From Myxocyprinus asiaticus (lineage: Eukaryota; Chordata; Actinopteri; Cypriniformes; Catostomidae): a stretch of DNA of 64,000 nt. This document shows, piece after piece, positions 38,401-49,298 of this stretch. Each line of letters begins with the position of its first letter. Positions within the stretch are counted from its first letter, which is position 1. Made by a program: the position numbers and the translations under genes. The notes under the pieces are model-generated. The model was not told the origin of the DNA. It saw only the letters and a program-made list of their open reading frames with translations, and did no database searches. The stretch is taken from contig NC_059356.1 of assembly GCF_019703515.2 (NCBI RefSeq), forward strand, positions 23,859,197 to 23,923,196. The letters are read 5' to 3'.

Positions 38401-41372
38401 ACAATTGTCATTGTGAATACACCTGCTCCAAATCTAAAACCAATGGAGTCAACCAAACAAAACTCAATGAGATAATATGGTAAACACATCTTACCTGTGC
38501 AAACATAATCAACCAAAACTGAATACTTCACTGTCTCAAATATATAAAAGTCAAACAATTGCTCATTGAAACATCAAAAACATGGAACAACAAAGAGTAT
38601 GAGGAGGTAGAGGAAGACAGACACAGAAATATATAAAATGAGATAAGAGCTACTTTGAAAGATAGTGTCATCAACAATGGTATGAATTTTACAGAAGCTG
38701 GACAGAGAGTGCTGGCACATGTAAATTAATATTCTGCAGCTAGAATAATTAGGACATTTCGAACTGAGAACAGGTAAGTTGTTTGTTACAGGTATTTCTT
38801 ACAGTATTTTATACTGTCGTGCACAATACGTCATTTTCCTATGTATGGGAAACCCAACTTTTTCAATCTCTACAGAACTGAGAGAAGACCATCAAATATT
38901 GGGGGGAAAAATGTGCCTGTTCACCCCAAATTAAGAAGCTCAAATTGTCAATATGGTGGTGGCCAATACTGTAGTGATATCACTGTTTTTTGGCTACTAT
39001 TTTACAGTACATAGCCAAGTTTTAATTTCTAAAGGTGACACTAAATACATTGAGAATTGAGTATGCAGTAAATACAGCAAATTGGGAAATAAAATGTCTA
39101 TTTCTGAAGTGTCAGACAATGTTTGTTTGTTTTTCAATCTGAATAAAATTCATTTTTATGAGAGTGTGTTATCTTTTGCAGCACAGTGTATTAACTGATG
39201 CTTAGTGTGTGCAACATAAATGCTTTTATGAGTGTGATTCTGATTAGATAATTTAGTTTTGACAGCTGTGGGTAAAGTTTTTCAGCAAATAGTGAGTTTT
39301 TCCTTGTGTGAGTTTGGAACTTTGGTGTTTTATAATGGACTTTGTGTATGTAGTTTGAGGAAATAGGTCAATGATTCTGTAAAATGTGTGTATCTAATTG
39401 GGAAAAAACTGTAATCATTCAGTACCATTTCATATCAAAGACCATAGTATTACATTTTGATACCATATACTGCCATACTTTTTTTGTAAGAGACACAACA
39501 GTATACATCAACAGTTTCAGGTTCGATTGCTCTCAGATCTGGGAAGTGCACTGTGAGTTAGCTGCAGTAATTCCTTTTTAATAGGTTAAATAGGTCTATA
39601 ATGCTAATATAAATCCTGCACTAAAGCTGGAGCACGTTTGAAATAATTCACACCATTTTACAGCTTACCCGAATACCGACGTTAATGTTATGAGCGTCGA
39701 TCTGGGCACGCAGGTCCTTGCTGACCCGTTTTTGCCCCAGAAACTTCTTGAGAAACTTGGTGCTGTATTTCAAATTGTCCCCGCACACACCCCACTGCCA
39801 GGCCTCGCGCTGCTGCAGACCCGGAGAATCATCGCAGGTGCAGCGCTCCATCCGCCCTGAGCTGCACGCTTTGGCCAGCGCGTGAGACAGCGCTGCTGAT
39901 GACACCGCGAGCAGAAAGGCCGTCTCTTTAAAACCTGATAGATGGACAAATTCATTATTGAGTATTGTGCATAGCTACTTTAAATGGGCAATACTATAAA
40001 GTGGATATGAGCCTAAATATGTCAGCACTTCTATTGACTTCTTGTGACAAATCGTTTCTGCTGAATAAAAAGGCTAAATGTAAATGCAAATGCAAATATA
40101 GGCCTAAATGTCATACTATGTCAAATGTCTTTAAAAGGAAATTCTAATGGTCATTTCCATTATTTCCAAACAAATCAGTGTCAATGCGCTCATTTGATGT
40201 AATTGATGCTTATTTTAAAAGAAATCTCCTTGTGCGTACAAAATGCTATAGATGCAGCGCCACGAACACAGTCTAAAGTAAAATACTTTTTTTTTCTTTT
40301 TTTTTTTTTACTTTAGACTGTGTCTAAAAAAGAGACGCGGAGCAGGGGTCAAAGACGTCCGTCTAGCCCAAGTTTACAAAACAATTGAAAAACAGCGCAT
40401 ATAAGCGCATTCGGTGTGAACGCCCCTTACCCTTCCATTTAAGTCCTCCATTATGCTTGTTGAATTTTCGGACCATATACTACAACTTTTCCAATTAAGT
40501 GTTAAGTACAGTGTTTTGTCATGATCCCTTCACCAAAACCCCCTCCCCTCATATTATTGTTTGCTTGGCCCACAGCTGAGTCGAAGGGTGTATTTTGATC
40601 CAATTAATTATTATTTTGACAAGGAAACGTTCTCTGTCAGATGAAAGCGCGCGAACACGCCGCCCTTTTCCTCTTGAGAACAGGGCGCTTTTCCGCGAGT
40701 TAAAAATACTCCATCTGGCCCCGCGAGGCCTCACCGCACAGGGATTCCGCGCTTCCCAAGCCCCTAATTACCAGCGAACTGACCAACGCATGGCTTTCAC
40801 ATTCACATCCTGCACATTTACGCACATGTCCGTTTGGAAAGAGGCACCACGAATTAACGGGAAGATAAATGGAAGGTTCTGCGTCGTTGTTAAGAGGCCT
40901 AAACATTCCCACCTCTGGCATATAGGCAGCGAGGTTCTATTTAAAAGCTACCAAACATTTTCATTTGTGTTTTGTGGGAACATTGTGCGAAGGGATCTCA
41001 AAACACATAGAGGGTCCATAACACCTTACCTCGTTTTAAAAGGCTTTCACGGCCATCCATGCTGCAGTTCCAGCGCTCGTTGCGGAACTGATAGCGGCAC
41101 TCCAGGAAGCTGAGGCGGACAGATTCCCTCAGAGTCTCCGCCATCCCCGGTTCCCGCCGACACAGGCGCTTTTGCCGGCGCGTCAAAGTCATCTGCTCGC
41201 ATTGCTTCAGGTGCGCTTTACCGCTCGGAGGCTCGTTAGAGAATGGACCCGGCAGAAAGACCAGGGGTTCGCGACCTGTAAGCCTAACAATGAAAATAAA
41301 ATAATCCAGTAAATAAAACTACTTGCCTTGGTAACACTGACTTTTCAACAAGGTCAATTTTGATTCTAAAGA

Positions 41373-41453
<81 letters not shown>

Positions 41454-42521
41454 ATATGATATCTAGCCTTCATTAACTTCTGAAGTTTATTATTTGTTTA
41501 GAAGTTGCACGTTTTGCTCTCTTGCTGATTAACTTGTCAATGAAAACCCTAATCATGTTGTTGTTGATGATGTTGTTGTAGTGGTGACACATGCGCTTTG
41601 AATACATTTTTAAATACATAATTTGAATAGTCGTGTCTGAATAGAGAATGCACACGTGTTTTTCCAGAGTCACTCAATAGTTTGGAGAATGCGCGCCTGT
41701 AGCTATTTGGAAATGCACTGCTGTGGCGCACAAGAAACTACAGCAACCACTCTTCAATAAAATACACTGCAGAGTGTTTTTACATGTTTATAGGATTCTT
41801 AATATAAACACCAGTGGGGCAACGTCCTGTGAGTATGAGCCAGAAAGATCTTAATGATCAGGTAGCGCGAGGGCAAGGACACGGTGCCAAAACCATCGAA
41901 AGACACTGCAATGCTCCTTTGGGCAATAATCGACTTGAACAACAGACCATTGATTTGTTTCTTAAAACTAACTAATAATAATAAAAAATAATAATAATAA
42001 ATAAAAAAACATGTAATTGCATGTGATCAAAGAGCTGGTACATTCAGGACCATGAAAGCAGGTCAGAAGTCTAAGTGTCAGATATGTGGTATGAATATAC
42101 CACATATTGCAAATAATTTTCATTCTCATTTGATTATTTGTATTTGTACTATACAACCTGCGTTTCAAACTTAATTGTGAAACTGAAAAGAAAAAGAAAG
42201 AAAGAAATGAATGAATAAAAAGCAATAACAAGACATGCGTAATTACGCATGGGATATCCAAGATCACCAACATCTCTCCACATGTTGCGATAGACAGAAC
42301 TCTAAAAGACCCGTTTATTCTTTGTTCCATAACATAAAATGAGAATAGTCCTTGTCAAGCATTAAAATGATGCACTCCGAGACAATTTTCATGAATTTAG
42401 AAAAGAGGGATGATATAAAAAAAAACACTGCTGACCCGAAATAGGCTGCTGCATGGGAGAGAAGAAGGCAGAGGGCGATAAGTCGCAGGGGACAGGCAGT
42501 CCTCGGAAGCCCGGTGCACAT
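34996..42521 (-). CDS. wnt9b: Wnt9b secreted signalling protein, complete gene
   Basis: Four coding exons on the minus strand (42521-42436, 41283-41030, 39934-39669, 35466-34996) join in phase with GT-AG introns into 1,077 bases: 358 residues plus stop, against 357 in human WNT9B. Wnt9b is a lipid-modified, secreted Frizzled/LRP ligand that acts mainly through beta-catenin, for example in kidney and craniofacial development. Visible are a hydrophobic signal peptide (about 12-27), YFGLTGRE after it, an N-glycosylation site in WNCS, the family signature [10 protein letters not shown] (212-221) with the probable PORCN-acylated Ser218, and a Cys-rich C-terminus ending VYTCKKH. The sequence favours Wnt9b over Wnt9a because of its closeness to human WNT9B ([25 protein letters not shown]) and its position next to gosr2. 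Confidence 0.97.
35467..39668 (-). other. wnt9b: wnt9b intron 3
   Basis: 4.2 kb intron. It includes an ATT-rich stretch (about 37500-37600) and a repeat segment at about 37920-38135 that recurs at 40331-40430 in intron 2. No nested gene recognised; the open frames here look random. Confidence 0.7.
38039..38135. repeat. Dispersed repeat copy shared with wnt9b intron 2
   Basis: The segment with 'gtttacataggaaaacaatgg' and 'gcacgttcggtgtaaagggc' matches 40331-40430 ('gtttacaaaacaattgaaaa', 'gcgcattcggtgtgaacgcc') in the same orientation. Both are likely copies of one interspersed element. Confidence 0.6.
39669..39934 (-). CDS. wnt9b: wnt9b coding exon 3
   Basis: 266 bases encoding [20 protein letters not shown] through [14 protein letters not shown], including [20 protein letters not shown]. 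Acceptor ATCAG, donor GTAAGC, ending in phase 0. Confidence 0.96.
40267..40323. repeat. Short perfect hairpin in wnt9b intron 2
   Basis: ACACAGTCTAAAGTA (40267-40281) and its exact inverse TACTTTAGACTGTGT (40309-40323) flank a T-rich loop. A repeat fragment follows directly, so this may be the terminal structure of a decayed element. Confidence 0.8.
40331..40430. repeat. Dispersed repeat copy shared with wnt9b intron 3
   Basis: Second copy of the segment at 38039-38135, with moderate divergence, ending in 'ggtgtgaacgcccctta'. Confidence 0.6.
40560..40960. promoter_or_regulatory. GC-rich, repeat-free segment of wnt9b intron 2 (candidate enhancer)
   Basis: This stretch is higher in GC and CpG than the surrounding intron, has no recognised repeat, and contains several TAATTA-type homeodomain sites (for example 'ccaattaattatta', 'cccctaattaccag'). 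That pattern is compatible with a cis-regulatory element, but there is no direct evidence of function. Confidence 0.3.
41030..41283 (-). CDS. wnt9b: wnt9b coding exon 2
   Basis: 254 bases encoding [10 protein letters not shown] through [17 protein letters not shown]. The acceptor is GTTAG at 41285-41284, chosen because it keeps the frame and restores YFGLTGRE. A second AG eight bases downstream (TTACAG) would shift the frame. Donor GTAAGG. Confidence 0.92.
41375..41452. repeat. (AC)39 microsatellite in wnt9b intron 1
   Basis: Uninterrupted 78-bp dinucleotide run. On the wnt9b transcript it is (UG)n, ending about 91 nt upstream of the exon 2 acceptor. Confidence 0.98.
42436..42521 (-). CDS. 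wnt9b: wnt9b coding exon 1 (signal peptide)
   Basis: ATG at 42521-42519. Encodes [20 protein letters not shown] and onward to HAAAYF plus two bases of a Gly codon. The Leu-rich core is a signal peptide, probably cleaved near the Ala run. Donor GTCAGC. Confidence 0.92.
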
Positions 42522-42700
42522 GATGACGGGTCGACGCTGCTCTTCATTGCGCTGTCTGTCCGTGTAGAAATCCCCGCTGTGCTGGACAGCGCAACTTCTT
42601 AAAGGGGCAGAAACTCATTTTAGCCCTTGGGGTGGCGCAGTCCCAAAAGAGGTGAGGCGTGTGGAACGCGCGTCAAATTTATTGGATCATCCGTAATTTA
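42522..42700 (-). promoter_or_regulatory. wnt9b: wnt9b 5'UTR and probable core promoter
   Basis: Upstream of the ATG the minus strand reads CCCCTTTAAGAAGTTGCGCT (TTTAAG near 42602-42597 as a weak TATA-like box), with a CCAAT box at 42685-42681. CpG content is raised relative to flanking intergenic DNA. The transcription start is inferred, not seen. Confidence 0.35.
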
Positions 42701-44304
42701 CTCCTCCCAGTGCCAAGGAGACTACCCTTATTTCGCAACAGATTGGCAGGTGCACGTACCTGCTGAATGGCACAGATAGTTCACATTTAGGCTATTTAGG
42801 GCAGGGCCAGTTTCAGACAACTTCCATCGTTTCCAACGTCCAGGTCTGAGCAGAGAGCCATTTAATCTTTGAACACCACAATTAGGTAATCAGTGCAGTA
42901 AAATGCACTAATCATTTGCTGTTTAGTGAATTATCAAGTAAAATGATCATTATGTGCATTGCATGTTACCATTTTTCCTGCTTTTGAAATAGTAATAGGC
43001 AGCTGTTTACAAAATAATGGAGCATGCGCACATATCATGTATCTGAAGGTTTGTAATTTTAAAAAATGTGACATTGATTTAAACTATTCTATTGGTGTTC
43101 TACCACCTTGATATTTCATTTTTGATGTCAACCCAGCCTTGACATAGAACATTGAATAATTCAGACTTTTAAGTGTCACATCATTGTTATTCTTTTTTAT
43201 AGCATCTAAACTGTAAACAGGTTCTCTGAGTTCAGTAAGGATAATGAAAAGTGTCTGTTTACTCTTGTTTAATTCCGACACACTGTTTACAAAACTGTGG
43301 CTCCATTCTTATTTCCTCAACATCATTAACACACAGGCGTCTTTGACGCTGTTGTTTCACTCTTGTCATCACTAAGCACAAGATATAATGAGTTAATCAT
43401 GACTAATCTTTCATCTCAGTTCCTGTCCCTTACATCAGTGACTGACCAACTGGGCAACAGATTTCCCTTATGATGTCACCTTCTTTGTTTAAGACACCCA
43501 TCTATATGATGGAGGTGTGTCAGGTGCACTTCCTGCTTGTGCTGTGAGCAAAGCAAACATGTGGAGGAGACATATTGAAATCTGAATAATATGGGTGAAT
43601 AAGACATTTATGTGAGGCGTCAATGGAAATACACAATCCTTGTTTCATCTTAGAGGGACCATTGCCATATTTTGTTGTCTTAGAGATGATGCAGCAGACA
43701 ATACATGCACTTAGGACAATGTTACATAGATACAAACTCCTTTGAGAATGTTATGTGTGATCTATCAAATGGGTTTATCTTGTTGACAGTAAAACCTTGC
43801 ATACCAGAATCTAGATTGGTGCCAATGATATTCGAGTTGTTGGATGAAATGATATTTTAGGCAGTTTAGTCCTTGAGAATGTTATTCTTCATATAGTATA
43901 CACTCAGAAAGCAAAGAACTTTGTGGAATTGTTACTAATAATAGTATGAACTAAAATGCAATTATTTCTCCAACAATTTGTTCATTTATTTACTTATTTT
44001 ACATTTTAAGGATCTCTCAGGTATGAGAGAAAAGCCTGATTTGTCATATGGTCTATTTCTTTGCCAAAACTGTTAGTGTAATTTGCAAGAAATCTCATCA
44101 GCCTGAAGTTTTCAATGTAAAGAATTTGTTTAATAAATATAAGGGCAGAATCTCCATGTTTCCAGCTTTATTGTTAACATACTTTACACTTGTTTGCAAA
44201 CATGACTTTTTAAGTGAAAATTTAACTTATATTCTTAAATATGCTTTCAAATGGTCAGAGCCCAATGCTGGCCCAAATGAGCACCTCCAGGTCCCACAGT
44301 GACC
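42701..44304. other. wnt9b upstream intergenic DNA
   Basis: AT-rich sequence without a recognised exon. It could hold wnt9b regulatory elements, but no specific site can be defended. Confidence 0.4.
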
Positions 44305-44885
44305 TTAAAGGGATAGTTCATCCAAAAATGAAAATCCTCTCATCATTTACTTACCCTCATGCATCCCAGATGTGTATGACTTTCTTTCTTCTGCTGAACA
44401 CAATCAAAGCTTTTTAGATGAATATTTCAGCTCTGTAGGTTCATCCAATGTTTTCAGAAGATATATGATAGGTGTGGGTGAGAAACAGATAATTATTTAA
44501 GTCTTTTTTCTATCAGCCTCCACATTCTTCTTCTTTTGTTTTTGCCGATTTGCATTCTTCGTGCGTATCGCCATCTACTGGACAGGGAGGAGAATGTACA
44601 GTAAAAAAGGACTTGTATGTATCTTGTATGTAACATGTATCTGTTTCTCACCCACACCTGTCATATCGCTTCCGAAAACATAGATTAAACCACTTGAGTT
44701 GTATGATTACTTTTATGCTACCTTTATGTGTTTTTTGGAGCTTCAAAGATCTGGTCACCATTTACTTGCATTGTGAGGACCTAGAGAGCTGAAATATTCT
44801 TTTAAAAATATTTGTTTGTGTTCAGCAGAAGAAAGAAAGTCATTTTATGAGCGAATTTCCATTTTTGGGTGAACTATTCCTTTAA
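44305..44885. repeat. TTAA fold-back element, family A, near-complete copy
   Basis: TTAA followed by AGGGATAGTTCATCC at the left; GGGTGAACTATTCCT followed by TTAA at the right. It includes the internal segment 'ggtgtgggtgagaaacagat' typical of the family. Confidence 0.9.
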
Positions 44886-44984
44886 TATCTCATGTCTGCC
44901 ATCCAAGTACAAGTACAAGAGCAATATATATATTGCTTTGACGGTTCAAATAATTGCCAGTTCAGGCTGTGTAACTGCTATAGC

Positions 44985-45236
44985 TTAACCCTGTTCACAC
45001 ATGTATCCAGGTAAATTACAGGAAAATCGTTTGGTTGACTTTACTGGTAAATGTACTACATGTGCTATTCACACATACCATCAATATGGAAAGTTATAAG
45101 TAATGATGCAACTTTGCAAAAATTGCCAGAGCAAAATTTACCAGTATTTTCAAAAAGGTCGTGTTCACACATGACCTCTAACCTGAAATTTGCAGGTAAT
45201 TTTCTGGAAAAGGCTGTATGTGTGAAAAGGGCTAAT
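44985..45236. repeat. Small inverted-repeat element
   Basis: Left 'aaccctgttcacacatgtat' with 'ggtaaatta', right the inverse 'gtaattttctggaaaaggct' and 'gtatgtgtgaaaagggct'. About 250 bp, no gene. Confidence 0.6.
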
Positions 45237-46979
45237 GAGAACATATTACACCATCTAGTGGACTATTGATGCTATGATTTGATACTTTTTTTTTAAATAG
45301 GTCCCTTCCTTTGAGAAAACAAACTTAGCTTAATAGTATGTCTTACTACTTTTTATTTAATTTTTTTTATTTGATCTACATTTTTATATAGGTTGGACAC
45401 TAAGACCCACATTTTTTACCCAGGCCCTTTCCATTTGTACACTGAATGTAAACAGACTGAACTATCCACCTTATTTTTCAGCAAAACAAGGGTGCAACAT
45501 TAGCAACATTGAATGTGGACAACTTCCGGTATAAGTCACTTCCAGCTATACAAAAATACTACATTATGCTGCTTTATATTACAGGCTGGCAATAAATGTT
45601 GACATATTATTATCATTAATTATGATTTTAATAAACTCATTGGTTTTGAGCGCATATAGTTTTATCGTTTATCGTATTTTGCCATTGTTTAATCACACTG
45701 TTGCACTGGCAGAATAAATTAAATCAGGCGCTGACACGGACAGTCCTGGGCGCCATCTGACATGCCTCCACAAACTTTACACAACCAGCAGAGAGAAGAT
45801 GCCAGTGTTGTATTGAATTGTGTTCCTCGTCGGAATCTGTTTCCCCCTAGCCGCGATAGGGTATGGGGTTATGGTAGGTAGGGTAGTGTAAGTTAGGCTT
45901 AGGTTTGTGCACGGGGGAACGCATTCTGACAAAGGAGAATGTTACCGTCATATACTGTTCCCCACATACAGATCTGCTGGGGGGAAACAGATCCCGACAG
46001 GGAAACAGAGTTTGACACAATACCGGGAAAATGCTGCTTCAACTTTCTTTGCACCAAAACTGCATCTTGTTCCATTTTGGCAAAATACTAAACGCATTTT
46101 ACTCTCCATTCTTTTCAGAGAGCATTTTCTGTTTCTTAGCAGTGTATAGTAAACAGACACGCAGATCCGCATTCAGCATGGCTTATGAAACATCACCTTT
46201 GGAAATAAATAAAGGCATCATCTGAGGTTATAAAGGTACATATGAACGGAGGTTTACATGGAGAAAAGTAACACTGCATCGTCTCAATCTCGTTAAAGAA
46301 AGAAGCAGATTTTATTACCGTCTCTTCAATACAACACACAGCAACAAGTGAATGGTTTACTTTTTTACTATAATTGCTGACGTTAGAAATGTATCTGACA
46401 TTGGCACATAATTTTGCTGTTCATCCTGTGGTTATGTGATAGTTTATAAGCCCAGATCACTAACTCTGGTATTATAACCTTCTAGTTATTTGCCAGCGGA
46501 GCTTTCTCACATTCACCGGAAACGCAGCCGCAGCTTACTTCCGCGTTGCAAAATAAGGTGGATAACCCAATGGAAGGTAAACCATAAATGATGTGTCAAA
46601 TCAGATTTAGGAGAATACAAAAGGCACAACGGATAAAAGACCTATTATTAATAGTATTATCAAAGTAGGCAATTAAACGGCAGGACGAGCACCTGCGACG
46701 CTGCAGTATCTTTGCCACTAGAGGGTGTCACCTCATACATTAAAACATCCTCGAAGCAGCCAGTCTCTTATATATTAAAAATTCCCCGCTCCTACACAAG
46801 CCCACATTTATTTATCCATTTACTTAGTAATTAGGCCCTCTGGTTATCGCGGTTCGACAACATGAGGCCCTTATCAGGGGCATGCACTTGCTAAAACCAA
46901 GGAGGTCTGGCTAAAACAGGTCGACTCATCTTTCATTATACATGGCAGGAGGCGGCCTGTACACAGTAGACTCTGCCTT

Positions 46980-47109
46980 CACGCCCACGAGGCAATCATT
47001 GGACGACGACGTTAACAGGGTGGGCTTTCATAAACACTTTGGATAATATGATTGGACAACAGATTTGCAAGGGCGGGGCCCATGACGCCACTGTCCTCGG
47101 ACTAGAGAA
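46980..47109 (+). promoter_or_regulatory. Housekeeping-type promoter of an unidentified plus-strand gene
   Basis: Inverted CCAAT boxes (ATTGG at 46998-47002 and 47051-47055) and a GC box (GGGCGGGGCC at 47071-47080) precede a YY1-like GACGCCATTTTG at 47111-47122. Order and spacing fit a TATA-less promoter starting near 47100 and reading right. Confidence 0.55.
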
Positions 47110-47175
47110 AGACGCCATTTTGTTTTTAGCGGTGAGGAGGAGAACCGGAAAATTGTAGCGAAACTGCTCCAAAAG
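47100..47175 (+). other. Probable non-coding first exon of an unidentified gene
   Basis: The purine-rich, CpG-containing sequence after the promoter has no ATG and ends AAAAG at a GTAAAT splice donor (47176). In human the gene beyond WNT9B is WNT3, read divergently from WNT9B, which would be the plus strand here. However, this leader looks like a housekeeping gene and no wnt3 coding exon is in the window, so no name is given. The start coordinate is approximate. Confidence 0.45.
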
Positions 47176-48604
47176 GTAAATATTGCCGAAACAACACACT
47201 TTGCGTTGTTATTCTGACATATGTTACAGTGCGCTCGACTAATTGTAATGCCGTCCACGTTTGGCCAACAGGGAATTAGACCTCCGTTTTGAAATTGTCG
47301 TTTTAGTTAGGGAGGCTAGCAGGCTAAAGAGCGGATGTTTGCTTAGCTGATGTGTAACTGCAGAACCAGCCCGCGCCTGTTTATCCTATCCTATCCTATT
47401 CTATTAATCAGGCCTTTTCAGTGCTCATTTATACATATAAATGTGTTTACTTGCTGTTTACGGAGGTGGTATAGTTACTCAGAAGTGTCTGGACAAAAGA
47501 GGTAGCAGTCTAGTAAACAGTAGAGTGATCTTGTTACCTCGCCTGCGCCCTTAGCACATTAGCAGCAGATGATTAGGCGTCGCGGCTGACACCCTGCGCG
47601 CGACACAACTACAACGCTTCCTTCACAATCAAAACTGACGCGCGTGCATTGATTCGTTGACTTTCACACGATCGGTCTAGTTGATAGCGTTTTGCTAGTG
47701 AGTGAGAGAAATTCATAACAGAGTACTTCGATTCAGAGTCACTGTCACCGTGGGTTATCTGATTCAGTGTTAGGCCGTGTTTCTGAGCTGCAGTTGGTGT
47801 TGTTCACGCATTACAAAACAAGTTCACTATAAATGATGATTCATTTAAACCCCTTTCAGTTACAAGCCAAGCTCAGTCTTCAATTATGAAAACCACAGCC
47901 ATTACGTGTACATATGTTTTTCGCAGTGTAGCGTCATGCTGTCGTTTACTAATGCTGTTCAGTTGTGAGGTGTGTTTCGTAAGCAAGCCTAGCCTACCTG
48001 TCATCCTAATTATGAATGACTGACGTGTTGATTTCAGGTTATGAAGCACTTCTTACTATAATAGACGTTTTTCACACTCCGGGATTTGGAGAGCGGAAGT
48101 AAACGTTTGCAGAGTAAACTTCAACAGAGGTGAATGGGAGATCAAAGCAAATATTATTTTCATTTACCCATTTACTCCAAGACCAAAAGAAAAAAATCCA
48201 CTCGTACGTTTGAATTACTTTCCAGAAGAGGGAAAAATAGAGAGCGGTGGATTAAGACAGTAAAATGGGAGAAGATGCCAAATACTGTCACACTCTCAGC
48301 AGCTGTAATAGAAACCCCCTCACAGCTGTGGTAATTCATTTTTAGAAACTAATCCCAGGGTAATATAACAATAAGCATTATGTTATAAACCTACACTCAA
48401 TATTTAAGAAAAAGTATCATAAAAAAATTTGCAAGATTTACGCTGCTAAATAAGGTGGAAACGCGTCATCACAGTCTGTGAAAAGGTTTATTGGCTGTGT
48501 GTTTGTCGCAACGTAAAAATTGTGGATGGGATCAAATTTTGTCATGTGATTTTTTTTTTTTTTCCCTTCTAGGCTCTGTTGTGCTCTCACTTCCTTATTT
48601 GCCT
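47176..48604 (+). other. Probable long first intron, proximal part
   Basis: Downstream of the donor there is CpG-containing DNA to about 47700, a TATCC simple repeat at about 47383-47405, then AT-rich sequence. No coding exon recognised. Confidence 0.35.
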
Positions 48605-49298
48605 TATAGACCATTTCAAGAATGTAAACAAAAAACAAATGAATTAGAACTGTCCAAACGTATTTCCGGATCCTTTCTACGAAGTCTCGTTCAAGGTAAG
48701 TCAGTCCACTCGGCGGCCGTATTTGGAACACACTTGGGCAGTTTTGGCAGCTGTTTTCTATGTAAACAAGCGGCATGAAAGTGCAGCTCCTATCTACTTG
48801 AATGGGGAAAGACCGAAATCTCCAAAACGGTTGGTCAAGATTATGATAAAAGAACATATTTCAAATAAGCAGAAAAATCTGACAACACTGTTAGGTGGGG
48901 TGAGCGAGAGACAGACACAGTGGATGTGGCGTCAGGCCTCGGAGAGGCATTTATTTAAAATGAGCGGCCTGGCTTTGAGGGGAATGGCGGCCCGGCATCC
49001 TTGCCAGTCGGCTGCGACATGTGCTCCAATCCTCAGCATCGCATCTAACTCACGGGGAAAAGTCACCACGGGCGACGATGATCCACGGGACAGAACAACA
49101 GGGGCGTGTTGTTCTGTCACAACTAATGTAATAAATTGTGCGTCTTTAACTCAGATTGCGCTCAGATCTGTTGGCTGCCGTTGGGCGTTCCAATTTCTCC
49201 CATTAATTTTAATAGAAGTGGCTCATCTCTGCAAAATAGTCAAAATAACAATGATGTCACTTGACGTCACCAACGAACAGTCCTTGAAATGGTCTATA
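48605..49298. mobile_element. Inverted-repeat element with nested LTR insertion
   Basis: The 16-bp ends TATAGACCATTTCAAG (48605-48620) and the exact inverse CTTGAAATGGTCTATA (49283-49298) bracket 694 bp. About 233 bp of this (48889-49121) looks like an inserted solo LTR. A 196-residue open frame spanning both is fortuitous. Confidence 0.75.
48889..49121 (-). mobile_element. Probable solo LTR nested in an inverted-repeat element
   Basis: Read on the minus strand it begins TGTGACAGAACAAC, carries AATAAA (forward TTTATT 48950-48955) in its 3' part, and ends CACCCCACCTAACA: TG...CA termini plus a poly(A) signal, as in an LTR. ACAAC occurs on both sides but two bases out of register on each side, so the target duplication is uncertain. 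No gag, pol or env sequence is present. Confidence 0.5.

Noticed and set aside
40595..41113. 172-residue plus-strand open frame
   Set aside because: It overlaps wnt9b exon 2 in antisense and continues into the CpG-rich intron; it has no recognisable domain.
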